The translations under genes were made by a program, and so were the position numbers. Below the pieces are notes generated by a model that saw only the letters and a list, made by a program, of their open reading frames with translations, was not told the origin of the DNA and did not search any database. This document shows positions 21,644-30,470 of a stretch of 64,000 nucleotides of DNA, piece after piece. The stretch covers positions 1,736,001-1,800,000 of the forward strand of contig OY969604.1 of assembly GCA_963701325.1 (NCBI GenBank), in the 5' to 3' direction. This stretch comes from Bog-756 sp963701325 (GTDB taxonomy: Bacteria; Actinomycetota; Acidimicrobiia; Acidimicrobiales; RAAP-2). Position 1 is the first letter of the stretch, and every line of letters begins with the position of its first letter.

Positions 21644-22915
21644 TCAGCGCTCGCCGATGGGCAGGTAGTTGCGCTCGGCGTCACCGATGTAGAGCTGGCG
21701 GGGCCGCACGATCTTCGAGTCCTGGTCGAGCATCTCCTGCCAATGGGCCAACCAGCCGACCGTGCGGGGGATGGCGAACAGCACCGGGAACATCTCGAGC
21801 GGAAAGCCCATCGCCTGGTAGATGAGGCCCGAGTAGAAGTCGACGTTCGGATAGAGCTTGCGCGAGGTGAAGTACTCGTCTGACAGCGCGATCTCCTCGA
21901 GCTTGAGCGCGATGTCGAGGAGCGGGTTCTTCCCGGTGACACCGAAGACGTCGTCTGCGGTCCGCTTGATGATCGTCGCCCGCGGGTCGTAGCTCTTGTA
22001 GACCCGATGGCCGAACCCTTGCAGTCGGCCACCCGATCCCTCCTTGACCGATGCGATGAACGGCTCCACGTTGTCGATCGAACCGATCTCGGTCAGCATG
22101 CGGATGACCGCCTCGTTCGCACCTCCGTGCCGCGGGCCGTAGAGCGCTGCCGCTGCGGCGGCGGTGGCCGAGTAGGGATCCGCGTGCGACGAGCCCACCA
22201 CCCGCATGGCCGTGGTCGAGCAGTTCTGCTCGTGGTCGGCGTGGAGGATGAAGAGCACGTCGAGGGCCCGGGCCAGTGTCGGATCGGCTTCGAACCGTGG
22301 TTCGGCGATCTTCCACATCATGGAGAGGAAGTTGGACGTGAACGGAAGCGAGTTGTCGGGGTAGACGAACGGCATCCCCACGCTGAACCGGTGGGCGGCG
22401 GCCGCAAGGGTGGGCATCTTGGCGATGAGCCTGATGATCTGCTTGTTGCGGGACTCGATGTCGAAGATGTCCTTGGCGTCGAGGTAGAAGGTCGAGAGCG
22501 CCGCAACCGCCGAGACGAGCATCCCCATCGGGTGTGCGTCGTAGTGGAATCCCTCGAGGAAGCGCTTCCGCACGTTCTCGTGGATGAAGGTGTGCAGGGT
22601 GATCTCGCGCTTCCAGACCTCGAACTGCTCGGCGTCGGGCAGCTCGCCGTTGAGCAGGAGGTAGGCGACCTCGAGATAGGTCGAGCTCTCGGCCAGCTGC
22701 TCGATCGGGTAGCCGCGGTAGCGGAGGATGCCGGCGTCACCGTCGAGGTAGGTGATGGCGCTCTCGCAGGCGGCGGTCGATACCAGTCCGGGATCGTAGA
22801 ACCAGATCCCGGGAAGGAGCTTCGACCACTGCTGGGCCGAGACGCCACCGTTCTCTACCGGTATCTCGAGGGATTCACCGGTTCGATTGTCGGTGATCGT
22901 GATGCTCTCGGCCAC
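21644..22915 (-). CDS. gltA: Citrate synthase
   Basis: A 423-aa type II (hexameric-type) citrate synthase, condensing acetyl-CoA with oxaloacetate. Catalytic histidines are in LHADHEQNCSTTAMR and RHGGANEAV, with the catalytic Asp in KSYDPRATIIK. The start is GTG at 22915 (MAESITITDNRTGES) behind GGAAGGG; in-frame codons upstream give no homology. A TAGGAT box at 22960-22965 would give a normal leader of about 40 nt. Single gene. Confidence 0.96.
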   Translation of the reverse strand: MAESITITDNRTGESLEIPVENGGVSAQQWSKLLPGIWFYDPGLVSTAACESAITYLDGDAGILRYRGYPIEQLAESSTYLEVAYLLLNGELPDAEQFEVWKREITLHTFIHENVRKRFLEGFHYDAHPMGMLVSAVAALSTFYLDAKDIFDIESRNKQIIRLIAKMPTLAAAAHRFSVGMPFVYPDNSLPFTSNFLSMMWKIAEPRFEADPTLARALDVLFILHADHEQNCSTTAMRVVGSSHADPYSATAAAAAALYGPRHGGANEAVIRMLTEIGSIDNVEPFIASVKEGSGGRLQGFGHRVYKSYDPRATIIKRTADDVFGVTGKNPLLDIALKLEEIALSDEYFTSRKLYPNVDFYSGLIYQAMGFPLEMFPVLFAIPRTVGWLAHWQEMLDQDSKIVRPRQLYIGDAERNYLPIGER

Positions 22916-23014
22916 TGGGTTCAAACCCTTCCGTCCCGCCGTCCACTGGTGATGACCCAATCCTAGAGCCTCCCCTGGTCTCCCTGACCAACCCACCGTC
23001 CCCGCGCAGGGAGG

Positions 23015-24205
23015 TCAGCCGGCCACCTGGAGGAGGAAGCGGTGGAGGGTGCCGGTCGGGTCGACCTGACCGGCGGGAAGACTCACCGAAACGGTCAGCG
23101 CATAGCGGTGTCCGGACGCGACCCGCAGCGCCCGGAGGTCGGGCGCTGTCGAGGACCCGGCCGCCAGGGAGACCCTGGCGCGCGACGTACCCCCGTCGTC
23201 ACCGGCCGGGAGCGCGGGGGCCCCGGGGGGATCGGCAGGGGCGATGGCCACGGTGACCGACACATCCGTCTCGGGCACCGTGCCGCAGTTGGTCACGGTG
23301 ACCGCGACGGCGACGCTGTTGGTCGGGGGAAGGACGGTCGGCGACGCACCGGGCACGGTCGACTCGGGTGCCACGCAGGTGGTCCCGACCACCCCGACCC
23401 CGCCGCCGGGCACCGCTGGCGGAGTCAGGCCGACCGCGGTGATGACCAGATGGTGGAAGGGGACGAGAGCCGCCGAGGCGGAGAGTGCCGGGGCGGCGGC
23501 CCCGAGCCGGGCTGCCCCGAGCGGGGCGTTGGCCACCGGGTCGGGCACCCAGACCGACGACGGGAGTCGCAGCGGCGGGCGCAGTGCGCGGGCCGTGGCG
23601 GCCAGTTGCCGGTAGTCGCCGTCGGCCTGTTCGAGCAGGGTGCCGACCGCGGTCAGGGACGCCGTGGCCTGGCCGACCGAGATGAGGGTCGCAGGCGAGG
23701 CCGGGGCGCTCGTGGACGGTGCGGCGGCCACCGGGAGCGGGGTCATCCCGAGCAGCTGGTCGACGGTCGACCGCAGCCGCAGCGTCGCCGCGGCCCGGTC
23801 GGCCATCACCGCGGAGAACAGCGTGGCCAGGTCGGCGGAGGGTGGAGGCGAGGCGATCTCGGCGGCCTCGGCGGCCTGCTCGGAGGTCTCCTGCACCGCA
23901 GCGTCGAGGCCCTGCTGGAGGATCCCGCGGGCGGTGTGGGGGAACTTGGCGTTGGTCAGCCCGGAGGCCCGGTTCATGAGGGCGGCGAGCTGGCTCCCGG
24001 TCTGGGCGGAGTCCGTCGCCGTCCGGGCAGCCAGCGCTCCGTACCCGGTCGTGGTGGCTGAGCGGTAGTCCTGCGACTGGGTGTGGATGGCGACCAGTGA
24101 TCCGACGACGAGGACAGCCGTGAGCGCCGCAGCGACACTGACCAGAGCCGCCGGTCCGGCACCCCACCCGCGGGCGCGGCGGCGTCGGCGACTTGCTCTC
24201 GGCAC
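23015..24205 (-). CDS. Membrane-anchored extracytoplasmic protein, unknown
   Basis: A 396-aa protein: about 15 basic residues, one membrane helix (roughly residues 19-41), then an exterior part rich in Ala, Ser, Thr and Pro. The middle (residues 45-230) looks helical and the last ~130 residues look like a beta-sandwich with one Cys pair (GTTC...VTNCG). I recognise no family. I prefer the GTG at 24205, which has TATGGT 7 nt upstream; the ATG at 24217 lies inside that box. Monocistronic. A cell-envelope role is inference. Confidence 0.65.
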   Translation of the reverse strand: MPRASRRRRRARGWGAGPAALVSVAAALTAVLVVGSLVAIHTQSQDYRSATTTGYGALAARTATDSAQTGSQLAALMNRASGLTNAKFPHTARGILQQGLDAAVQETSEQAAEAAEIASPPPSADLATLFSAVMADRAAATLRLRSTVDQLLGMTPLPVAAAPSTSAPASPATLISVGQATASLTAVGTLLEQADGDYRQLAATARALRPPLRLPSSVWVPDPVANAPLGAARLGAAAPALSASAALVPFHHLVITAVGLTPPAVPGGGVGVVGTTCVAPESTVPGASPTVLPPTNSVAVAVTVTNCGTVPETDVSVTVAIAPADPPGAPALPAGDDGGTSRARVSLAAGSSTAPDLRALRVASGHRYALTVSVSLPAGQVDPTGTLHRFLLQVAG

Positions 24206-24212
24206 CCGCAGG

Positions 24213-24218
24213 ACCATA
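24213..24218 (-). promoter_or_regulatory. -10 box for the 396-aa membrane-anchored protein
   Basis: TATGGT on the minus strand ends 7 nt before the GTG at 24205. Confidence 0.4.
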
Positions 24219-24281
24219 GTGCCGGGGGCGCTCCGCGACCCTGGCGCGTCCCCCCGGCGGGGCGGAGGGACGCTCGTGTCG

Positions 24282-25506
24282 TCAGGTCACGTCGTCCACG
24301 GCGTAGCCGTCGACGGACTGTTCGGCGGACGCCGTCCCGCCGGAGGTGGCCAGATGGCTCGAGGTGCTCCGCCACTCGACGGTCGGCAGGATCGCGGTGA
24401 CGTCGACGTTGTCCTTGTACTTGTCCGCCACTGCCAGGATCGACCGGATGACCGACGAGGTCAGCAGGTGGGGGACGAGGCCAAGATCCAGCAGCTTGGT
24501 GTGGGCCGCCCGGTAGTAGTGGTCCTCACGCTCCACCCTGGGGTCCGGCGAATGCTCGACGGTCACGGCACCCGAGTACTGAGCGGCGACCATGTCGGCC
24601 ATCTGCGCGACCGAGAACGACTCGGTGAACTGGTTGAACACCCGGAACTCCCCGCGCTCTGCCGGGTTGTCGATCGCCGAGCGCGACGCAGGCCAGGGTG
24701 TCGAGGATGTTGAGCACGCCCCGGGTCTGCCCACCGCTGCCGTAGACGGTGAGCGGGTGACCGGTCACCGCCTGGACGCAGAAGCGGTTGAGGACCGTGC
24801 CGAAGACACCGTCGTAGTCGAACCGGGTGGCCAGTTCTGGGTGGAGCGATGTCTCGTCGGTCTCGTGGCCGTAGACGATGCCCTGGTTGAGATCGGTCGC
24901 CCGGATCCCCCAGATGCGGCAGGCGAACATGATGTTGTGGCTGTCGTGCACCTTGGAGAGGTGGTAGAAGGAGCCGGGCTGTTTCGGGTAGGGAAGGACG
25001 TCGGTGCGTCCCCGGTGGGTGACCTCGAGGAAGCCCTCTTCGATGTCGATGTTGGGTGTGCCGTACTCCCCCATCGTGCCCAACTTGACCAGGTGGATGT
25101 CCCGGTCCTGCTCGGCGATGGCGTAGAGCAGGTTGAGCGTGCCCACCACGTTGTTGACCTGGGTGTAGACGGCGTGCTTTCGGTCGATCATCGAATACGG
25201 CGCCGAACGCTGCTCGGCGAAGTGGACCACCGCGGCGGGCTCGAAGGAGGCCAGGGTCTCGTTGACGAAGGCCGCGTCGGTGAGGTCGCCCACGTAGACG
25301 TCCATCGCGTTGTCGGAGACCTCGTGCCAACGGCGGACCCGCTGCTGGAGGCTCACGGTGGGCACCAGCGAGTCCACCCCCATCTCGAGGTCGTAGCCCC
25401 GCCGGGCGAAGTTGTCGACGATGCCCACCTGGTGGCCGCGACGGGACAGGTGCAGTGCCGTCGGCCAGCCGAGGTAGCCGTCTCCTCCGAGTACAAGGAT
25501 CTTCAC
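24282..25506 (-). CDS. sqd1: UDP-sulfoquinovose synthase, interrupted by a frameshift
   Basis: An SDR-family enzyme that makes UDP-sulfoquinovose from UDP-glucose and sulfite, the first step to sulfolipid or sulfosugar glycans. Similarity to plant and bacterial SQD1 runs through the whole frame: GGDGYLGWPTALHLS, FAEQRSAPYSMIDR, LVKLGTMGEYGTPNIDIEEG, PKQPGSFYHLSKVHDSHN and GHPLTVYGSGGQTRG. The reading frame breaks near 24677: the first part ends ...NILDTLACVAL, and the conserved continuation AIDNPAERGEFRVFNQFTE is in another frame. One extra base in the CC at 24677-24678 explains it. Start GTG at 25506 with GGAGGAAGG. Either a sequencing error or a fresh mutation; downstream conservation favours error. 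Confidence 0.88.
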
Positions 25507-25632
25507 GCGGTGCCTTCCTCCCTCGTCGCGCAGGTGCGACAACGAACCTGTGACGCCCTCATGGGCGCGACCCCCCAATTGCTACTGGTCTCCCCTTGGA
25601 ACAAACCCGGTTCTCCCTTCGGATCAGCTGAG

Positions 25633-25668
25633 AGAATTGAGACGGGATCCTAGAACTGAAACGGGATC
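25633..25668 (-). repeat. Direct repeat flanking a -10 box upstream of sqd1
   Basis: Two 17-nt copies (25633-25649 and 25652-25668), differing at two positions, 19 nt apart and both ending ACGGGATC on the plus strand. On the minus strand a TAGGAT hexamer (25647-25652) lies at their junction, about 135 nt before the sqd1 start. Possible activator or repressor site. Confidence 0.45.
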
Positions 25669-25708
25669 GTAATGTATCGATGGACACATTACCGGGCGAA
25701 TGACCTGG

Positions 25709-27199
25709 TCAGTGGGTCACAGCGCGGGGTCGTGCCGTCGGGAGGGCCTCCGAGGACTCGGATTCGTCGCCGATCCCGGCCTCGCCGAGGACCGATCCGA
25801 TGCCGATGCCGGGGAGGTCGAGGGTGGCCGGAGCGAGCTCGGGGGCCTGGAGAGCCCGGGTCGCGGATTCGACCGGGTTGGGCGGGGTGAGCTCCCCCGC
25901 TCCGGGCACGCCCATCTCCGCGAACCGGCGGGCGGTGACCAGCACCCGGGTCTCGAGTGAGCCGACTGCACGGTTGTAGGCGGTCACCGCACTGGTGAGC
26001 CCCTTGCCCACCCCGGCAACGTGCTCACCCAGCACCGAGATCCGCTCGTAGAGCTCGGTGCCGAGCACCTGGATCTGGCGGGCGTTCTCCGCGAGGGCGT
26101 CCTGCTGCCATCCGTACGCCACGGCGCGCAGCAGGGCGATGAGCGAGGTCGGCGTCGCCAGGAGGACGTGATTGGCGACGGCGTACTCCATGAGGCCCGG
26201 TTCGTGCTCGAGCGCAGCGGTGAGGAGCGGGTCGCCGGGGATGAACGCCACCACGAACTCGGGGGACGGGTCGACCCGCTTCCAGTACTCCTTCTTCGAC
26301 AGGGCGTCGACGTGCGCCTTCATCTGACGGCCGTGGCTGACCAGGTGGAGTCGCCGCTCCGACTCGTCGTCCGCCTCGTTGGCGTCGAGGAACGCCTGCA
26401 TCGGCACCTTGGCGTCGACGACCACGTTCTTGCCGCCGGGGAGGTGGACCACCATGTCGGGCCGCATGCGACCCGTGTCCCCATCGGAGCTGACCTGCTC
26501 GGAGAAGTCGCACTGCTCGAGCATGCCGGCCATCTCGACCACCCGCCTCAGCTGGAGCTCGCCCCACCGGCCGCGCGCCTGGGGGGACCGCAGCGCGGTG
26601 ACCAGGTTCCGGGTCTCCTTCTGGAGCTGGTCGTGGGATATGGACAGGTGCTTCATCTGCTCGGTGAGGGTCGTGTAGGCCCGCTGCCGCTCCACCTCGA
26701 GGCGGTGCATCCCCTCCTCGTACTTGCCGAGCTGGTCGCCGATGGGCTTGAGCAGCTGCTCGATGGCCTCCTGGCGCTTGGCCAGCTCGCCGTCGGCCGC
26801 CTGACGGGTCTCGCCCAGCTTGGCCTCGGCCAGCTGGAGGAACTGCTCGTTGTTCTGGCGGAGGGCCAGGGTCGAGAGACGGGCGAACTCACCGGTCAAC
26901 TGCTGACGGACCTCTTCGAGGGTGCCGGCCCGCTCCTCACTGGTCGAGCAGGCGTGGGCGAGCTCCGCCTCGAGGCGGGCGGTCTCGGCCCGTACCTCGG
27001 TCAACTCGCGCTGCCCGCCGGCCAACGCGGCGCGCACGGCCTCCAGCTCGGCGTCCCGGGCCGAGACCCGCGCCTCGGCATCGGCGTGGCGGGCCTCGGC
27101 GGTGCGGGCCGCAGTCACCTGCCCTGCCCTGACCAGTAGGCCCACGACGAGGCCCAGGGCGGCACCGGCAACCAGGCCGAGAACGAGTCCGGTGATCAT
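25709..27199 (-). CDS. rmuC: DNA recombination protein RmuC
   Basis: A 496-aa RmuC. An N-terminal membrane helix (residues 3-25) is followed by a coiled coil (about 30-200) and a PD-(D/E)XK nuclease-like domain with RGRWGELQLRRVVEM, VVHLPGGKNVVVDAKVP and GDPLL. In E. coli RmuC limits inversions between inverted repeats. The ATG at 27199 has GAGAGGAA 8 nt upstream. A strong hairpin sits in its leader. Divergent from ndh. Confidence 0.92.
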   Translation of the reverse strand: MITGLVLGLVAGAALGLVVGLLVRAGQVTAARTAEARHADAEARVSARDAELEAVRAALAGGQRELTEVRAETARLEAELAHACSTSEERAGTLEEVRQQLTGEFARLSTLALRQNNEQFLQLAEAKLGETRQAADGELAKRQEAIEQLLKPIGDQLGKYEEGMHRLEVERQRAYTTLTEQMKHLSISHDQLQKETRNLVTALRSPQARGRWGELQLRRVVEMAGMLEQCDFSEQVSSDGDTGRMRPDMVVHLPGGKNVVVDAKVPMQAFLDANEADDESERRLHLVSHGRQMKAHVDALSKKEYWKRVDPSPEFVVAFIPGDPLLTAALEHEPGLMEYAVANHVLLATPTSLIALLRAVAYGWQQDALAENARQIQVLGTELYERISVLGEHVAGVGKGLTSAVTAYNRAVGSLETRVLVTARRFAEMGVPGAGELTPPNPVESATRALQAPELAPATLDLPGIGIGSVLGEAGIGDESESSEALPTARPRAVTH

Positions 27200-27221
27200 G
27201 TCGAGTTCCTCTCGTGTGCCA

Positions 27222-27245
27222 CGCCGGGGTGTGACCACCCCGGCG
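27222..27245 (-). promoter_or_regulatory. Strong hairpin in the rmuC leader
   Basis: CGCCGGGGTG and CACCCCGGCG form a perfect 10-bp stem with a 4-nt loop (27232-27235), ending 22 nt before the rmuC start codon. It may stabilise the mRNA or control read-through. Confidence 0.5.
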
Positions 27246-27360
27246 GGACGCCAACGGGCCCACGCGGCCCGCGTCCGCCAGCGTACCGATGGGGTATGCC
27301 ACCGTCGCGGAGGGGGACGCCACCGTGGGGGCCGACCTGCCCTTGTGCCACCATGGCCCG

Positions 27361-28638
27361 ATGCACCGCGTCGTGGTGGTGGGGGCCGGGTTCGCGGGCC
27401 TGTCCGCGGCACGTCACCTCGTCGGCGGACCGGTAGAGGTCACCATCGTCGACCAGCGCAACTTCCACACCTTCCAGCCCCTGCTCTACGAGGTCGCGAC
27501 CGCCGGGCTCGAATCGGGGGACGTCGCCTACCCGATCCGGGTGATCTTCGGGAAGGCCGACAACGTCACCTTCCGCCTGGCCGCGGTGACCGGCGTCGAC
27601 TGGGAGCAGCGCGAGGTGCTCCTCCGGGGTGGCCGGCACCTGCCCTTCGACTCGCTGATCATGGCCAGCGGCGCGACCACCCGCTTCTTCGGCATCCCCG
27701 GTGCCTCCGACCACAGCTTCCCGCTCTACACGTTGACCGACGCCCGGAAACTGCGAGACCACATCCTGCGCGTGCTCGAGGACGTCGACGCGGACACCGG
27801 GGTGACCGACGAGGGAGCGCTCACGTTCGTGGTGGTCGGGGGCGGCCCGACCGGCGTCGAAGTGGCCGGTGCCCTCGCCGAACTGCTCGACGTCTCGGTA
27901 CGCCACGACGGCTTCCGCTTCGAGCGATCGGCGGTACGGATCGTCCTGGTCGACGCGCTCGATCGGTTGCTGACCCCGTTCGGGGCGTCGGCCGCCGAGT
28001 ACGCGGCCGCCACCCTCGCGTCGAGGGGGGTCGAGCTCATGCTCGGCCACAAGGTCCAAACGGTCACCGCCGCGGGTGTCGAGTTCGAGGGCGGGGCGGT
28101 GATCCCGAGCCGCACGGTGGTCTGGGCCGGTGGTGTCACGGTCGAACACACCATCGCCGCGGCGATCGGTGCCCCGACCGGTGCCGCCGGCCGGGTGGTG
28201 GTCCGTGGCGACCTCTCGATCGAGGGCTGCGACGGGGCCTACGCGGTCGGGGATGCGGCGGCCGTGCTGTGGGGACCCGGGCCGGACAGCGAGCGGATCT
28301 GTCCCCAGGTCGCCCAGGTGGCCATCCAGTCCGGCGCCCACGCCGCAGCCCAGATCCTGCGGCGGCTCGAGGGTGGGGAACCCGTGCCCTTCCGCTATCG
28401 GGACAAGGGGATCATGGCGACCATCGGGCGCCGGGCCGCGGTGACCCAGTTCCCCGGCGGTCGGGTGATCCGGGGGACCCTCGGCTGGCTCGCCTGGCTC
28501 GGCCTCCATCTCGTCTACCTGGTCGGGTTCCGCAACAAGATCGTGGTCTTCGTCAACTGGACGTGGCGGTATCTGTCGTGGATGTCGGGCCCACGGATCA
28601 TCGTGAGCGACGATGTCGAGGCGGGCCCCGACGGCTGA
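27361..28638 (+). CDS. ndh: Type II NADH dehydrogenase
   Basis: A 425-aa single-subunit, non-proton-pumping NADH:quinone oxidoreductase. FAD site VVVGAGFAGLSAARHL (residues 4-19), NADH site FVVVGGGPTGVEVAGALAEL (about 157) and the second FAD contact YAVGDAAA (about 295). The C-terminal hydrophobic stretch (LAWLGLHLVYLVGF) fits peripheral membrane attachment. CACCAT ends 6 nt before the ATG, a weak leaderless-type box. Followed after 46 nt by phoU. Confidence 0.94.
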   Translation: MHRVVVVGAGFAGLSAARHLVGGPVEVTIVDQRNFHTFQPLLYEVATAGLESGDVAYPIRVIFGKADNVTFRLAAVTGVDWEQREVLLRGGRHLPFDSLIMASGATTRFFGIPGASDHSFPLYTLTDARKLRDHILRVLEDVDADTGVTDEGALTFVVVGGGPTGVEVAGALAELLDVSVRHDGFRFERSAVRIVLVDALDRLLTPFGASAAEYAAATLASRGVELMLGHKVQTVTAAGVEFEGGAVIPSRTVVWAGGVTVEHTIAAAIGAPTGAAGRVVVRGDLSIEGCDGAYAVGDAAAVLWGPGPDSERICPQVAQVAIQSGAHAAAQILRRLEGGEPVPFRYRDKGIMATIGRRAAVTQFPGGRVIRGTLGWLAWLGLHLVYLVGFRNKIVVFVNWTWRYLSWMSGPRIIVSDDVEAGPDG

Positions 28639-28672
28639 GGTCGCCGCCCTGGGAGGTGCCGGGCCGAAGCGG

Positions 28673-28678
28673 TACGGT
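28673..28678 (+). promoter_or_regulatory. -10 box for leaderless phoU-like mRNA
   Basis: TACGGT ends 6 nt before the GTG at 28685. Confidence 0.45.
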
Positions 28679-28684
28679 GGACCG

Positions 28685-29344
28685 GTGGACACACCGCTCG
28701 AGCAGATCGACCGAAAGGTGCTGCAGCTGTTCGCGCTGGTGGGCGAGTCGGTGTCCGGCGCGACCCACGCGCTGTTGTCCGGGGACCGTGAGGCGGCCAA
28801 GGCGCTGGCCGACCGTGACGCGGTGGTCGACCGGCTCTACCACGACATCGAGGAGCTCACCCTCCAGCAGCTGACCGTCGCAGGGATCACCTCGCAGAGC
28901 GACCTCCGCTTCCTGGTCACCGTCATCCGCATGCTTCCCGACCTCGAGCGCAACGGGGACCTCGCCGAGCACGTCGCCCGGCGGGCAGCCCGGGGTCTCG
29001 GGACCGAGCTCTCGCCACGGAGCCGGGGCCTGGTCGAGCGCATGGGCGAGGTGGCCGTCCACATGTGGCGGACCACCACCGACGCCTACGCCGAGCGCGC
29101 GCCCGCCGCGGCGTCGGCGGTCGACATCCTCGACGACGAGATGGACGACCTGCACGTGAGCCTCACCGTCGAGGTCGTGGCGGGGACGATGCCGCTCCCG
29201 GTGGCCGTCGAGCTCGCCCTGCTGGCCCGCTTCTACGAGCGGTTCGGCGACCACGCGGTGAACCTGGCCAGGCGGGTGGCCACACTGGCCGCCACCACCG
29301 GGCCCATCGCGCTCACCGGCATCCACGCGGTGCACAGGGATTGA
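28685..29344 (+). CDS. phoU: PhoU-family phosphate signalling protein
   Basis: A 219-aa all-helical protein with two PhoU repeats; each carries an acidic metal-binding stretch (for example ERNGDLAEHVA and ERFGDHAVNLARR). PhoU represses the Pho regulon by linking the Pst transporter to the PhoR kinase. No pst or phoBR genes are beside it here, so the partner is elsewhere or this is an accessory paralogue. Start GTG at 28685; upstream frame has no homology. Confidence 0.9.
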   Translation: MDTPLEQIDRKVLQLFALVGESVSGATHALLSGDREAAKALADRDAVVDRLYHDIEELTLQQLTVAGITSQSDLRFLVTVIRMLPDLERNGDLAEHVARRAARGLGTELSPRSRGLVERMGEVAVHMWRTTTDAYAERAPAAASAVDILDDEMDDLHVSLTVEVVAGTMPLPVAVELALLARFYERFGDHAVNLARRVATLAATTGPIALTGIHAVHRD

Positions 29345-29378
29345 CCCGGTGATCCGGTCGGCCGCGCTGCGGTCGGGC

Positions 29379-30410
29379 TCAGGACACGGTGCCGAGCCGC
29401 ACCAGCGACTCGACGATCTGCACGGCGTTGAGGGCGGCGCCCTTGCGGAGGTTGTCCCCGCTCACGAAGAGGGCGAGCGCGTGGGGAGCACCATCGGCCG
29501 CCCGGATCCGTCCGACCAACGAGGGGTCGGTCCCCGCCGCCCGCAGGGGGGTCGGCAGGTCGGAGAGCACGACCCCCGGTGCCCGGGTCAGCAGCTCGGT
29601 CGCCCGCGACGGGCTCAGCGGACGGGAGAATTCGGCGACGATGGCGTGTGAGTGCCCGGTGAACACCGGCACCCGGACACAGGTGCACGCCACCGGGAGG
29701 TCGGGGATGCCGAGAATCTTGCGACTCTCGTCGCGGAACTTCTGCTCCTCGTTGGTCTCACCCGAGCCGTCCTCCACCAGGTGGCCGGCCACCGGCAGGA
29801 CGTTGTGGGCGATGGTGTCCGCGAACACCGAAGCCGGTGGACCTTCGACGGCCCGGCCGTCGAAGGTGAGGCCGGCCGCCCGGTCCACCGTCTTGAGCAG
29901 TTGGTCCTCGAGCTCCGCCACCCCGGCACGCCCCGCACCCGAGACCGCCTGGTAGGTCGCCACGACGAGCCGGGTCAGGCCGGCCTCGTCGTGCAGCGGC
30001 TTGAGCACAGGCATCGCCACCATGGTCGTGCAGTTGGGGTTGGCCACGATGCCCTTCGGGATCGACCCGAGCGCGGACTCGTTGACCTCGGGGACGACCA
30101 GGGGCACCGCAGGGTCCATCCTCCAGGCGGAGGAGTTGTCGACCACGATCGCCCCACCCGCGGCGAAGCGGGGGGCCAACTCGCGTGAGGCGGTGGCACC
30201 GCTCGAGAAGAGGGCGATGTCGAGACCGGAGACGTCCGCGTTTGCCGCGTCCTCGACGTCGATCTCCGTGCCCCGGAAGGCGAGTGTCAGTCCGGCCGAG
30301 CGGGACGAGGCGAACAAGCGGAGCCGGTCGATCGGGAGGGCGCGCTCGTCGAGGACGTCGAGCATCACGGTCCCCACCTGCCCGGTCGCACCCACGACTC
30401 CGATTCGCAC
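29379..30410 (-). CDS. asd: Aspartate-semialdehyde dehydrogenase
   Basis: A 343-aa NADP enzyme making aspartate semialdehyde for lysine/diaminopimelate, threonine and methionine. The cofactor loop GATGQVG is at residues 8-14, catalytic Cys in VANPNCTTM (about residue 128) and the active-site His in VFTGHSHA. Start GTG at 30410, with TAGACT 6 nt upstream. It lies just downstream of lysC on the same strand (60 nt) yet has its own box, so it may be both co-transcribed and independently expressed. Confidence 0.96.
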   Translation of the reverse strand: MRIGVVGATGQVGTVMLDVLDERALPIDRLRLFASSRSAGLTLAFRGTEIDVEDAANADVSGLDIALFSSGATASRELAPRFAAGGAIVVDNSSAWRMDPAVPLVVPEVNESALGSIPKGIVANPNCTTMVAMPVLKPLHDEAGLTRLVVATYQAVSGAGRAGVAELEDQLLKTVDRAAGLTFDGRAVEGPPASVFADTIAHNVLPVAGHLVEDGSGETNEEQKFRDESRKILGIPDLPVACTCVRVPVFTGHSHAIVAEFSRPLSPSRATELLTRAPGVVLSDLPTPLRAAGTDPSLVGRIRAADGAPHALALFVSGDNLRKGAALNAVQIVESLVRLGTVS

Positions 30411-30416
30411 GGTGCC

Positions 30417-30422
30417 AGTCTA
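30417..30422 (-). promoter_or_regulatory. -10 box for leaderless asd mRNA
   Basis: TAGACT on the minus strand ends 6 nt before the GTG at 30410. Confidence 0.45.
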
Positions 30423-30470
30423 CGAGCGGCCGCCGGTGACGGTCGCCACGACCCGGCCGGGCCGCAGGAG

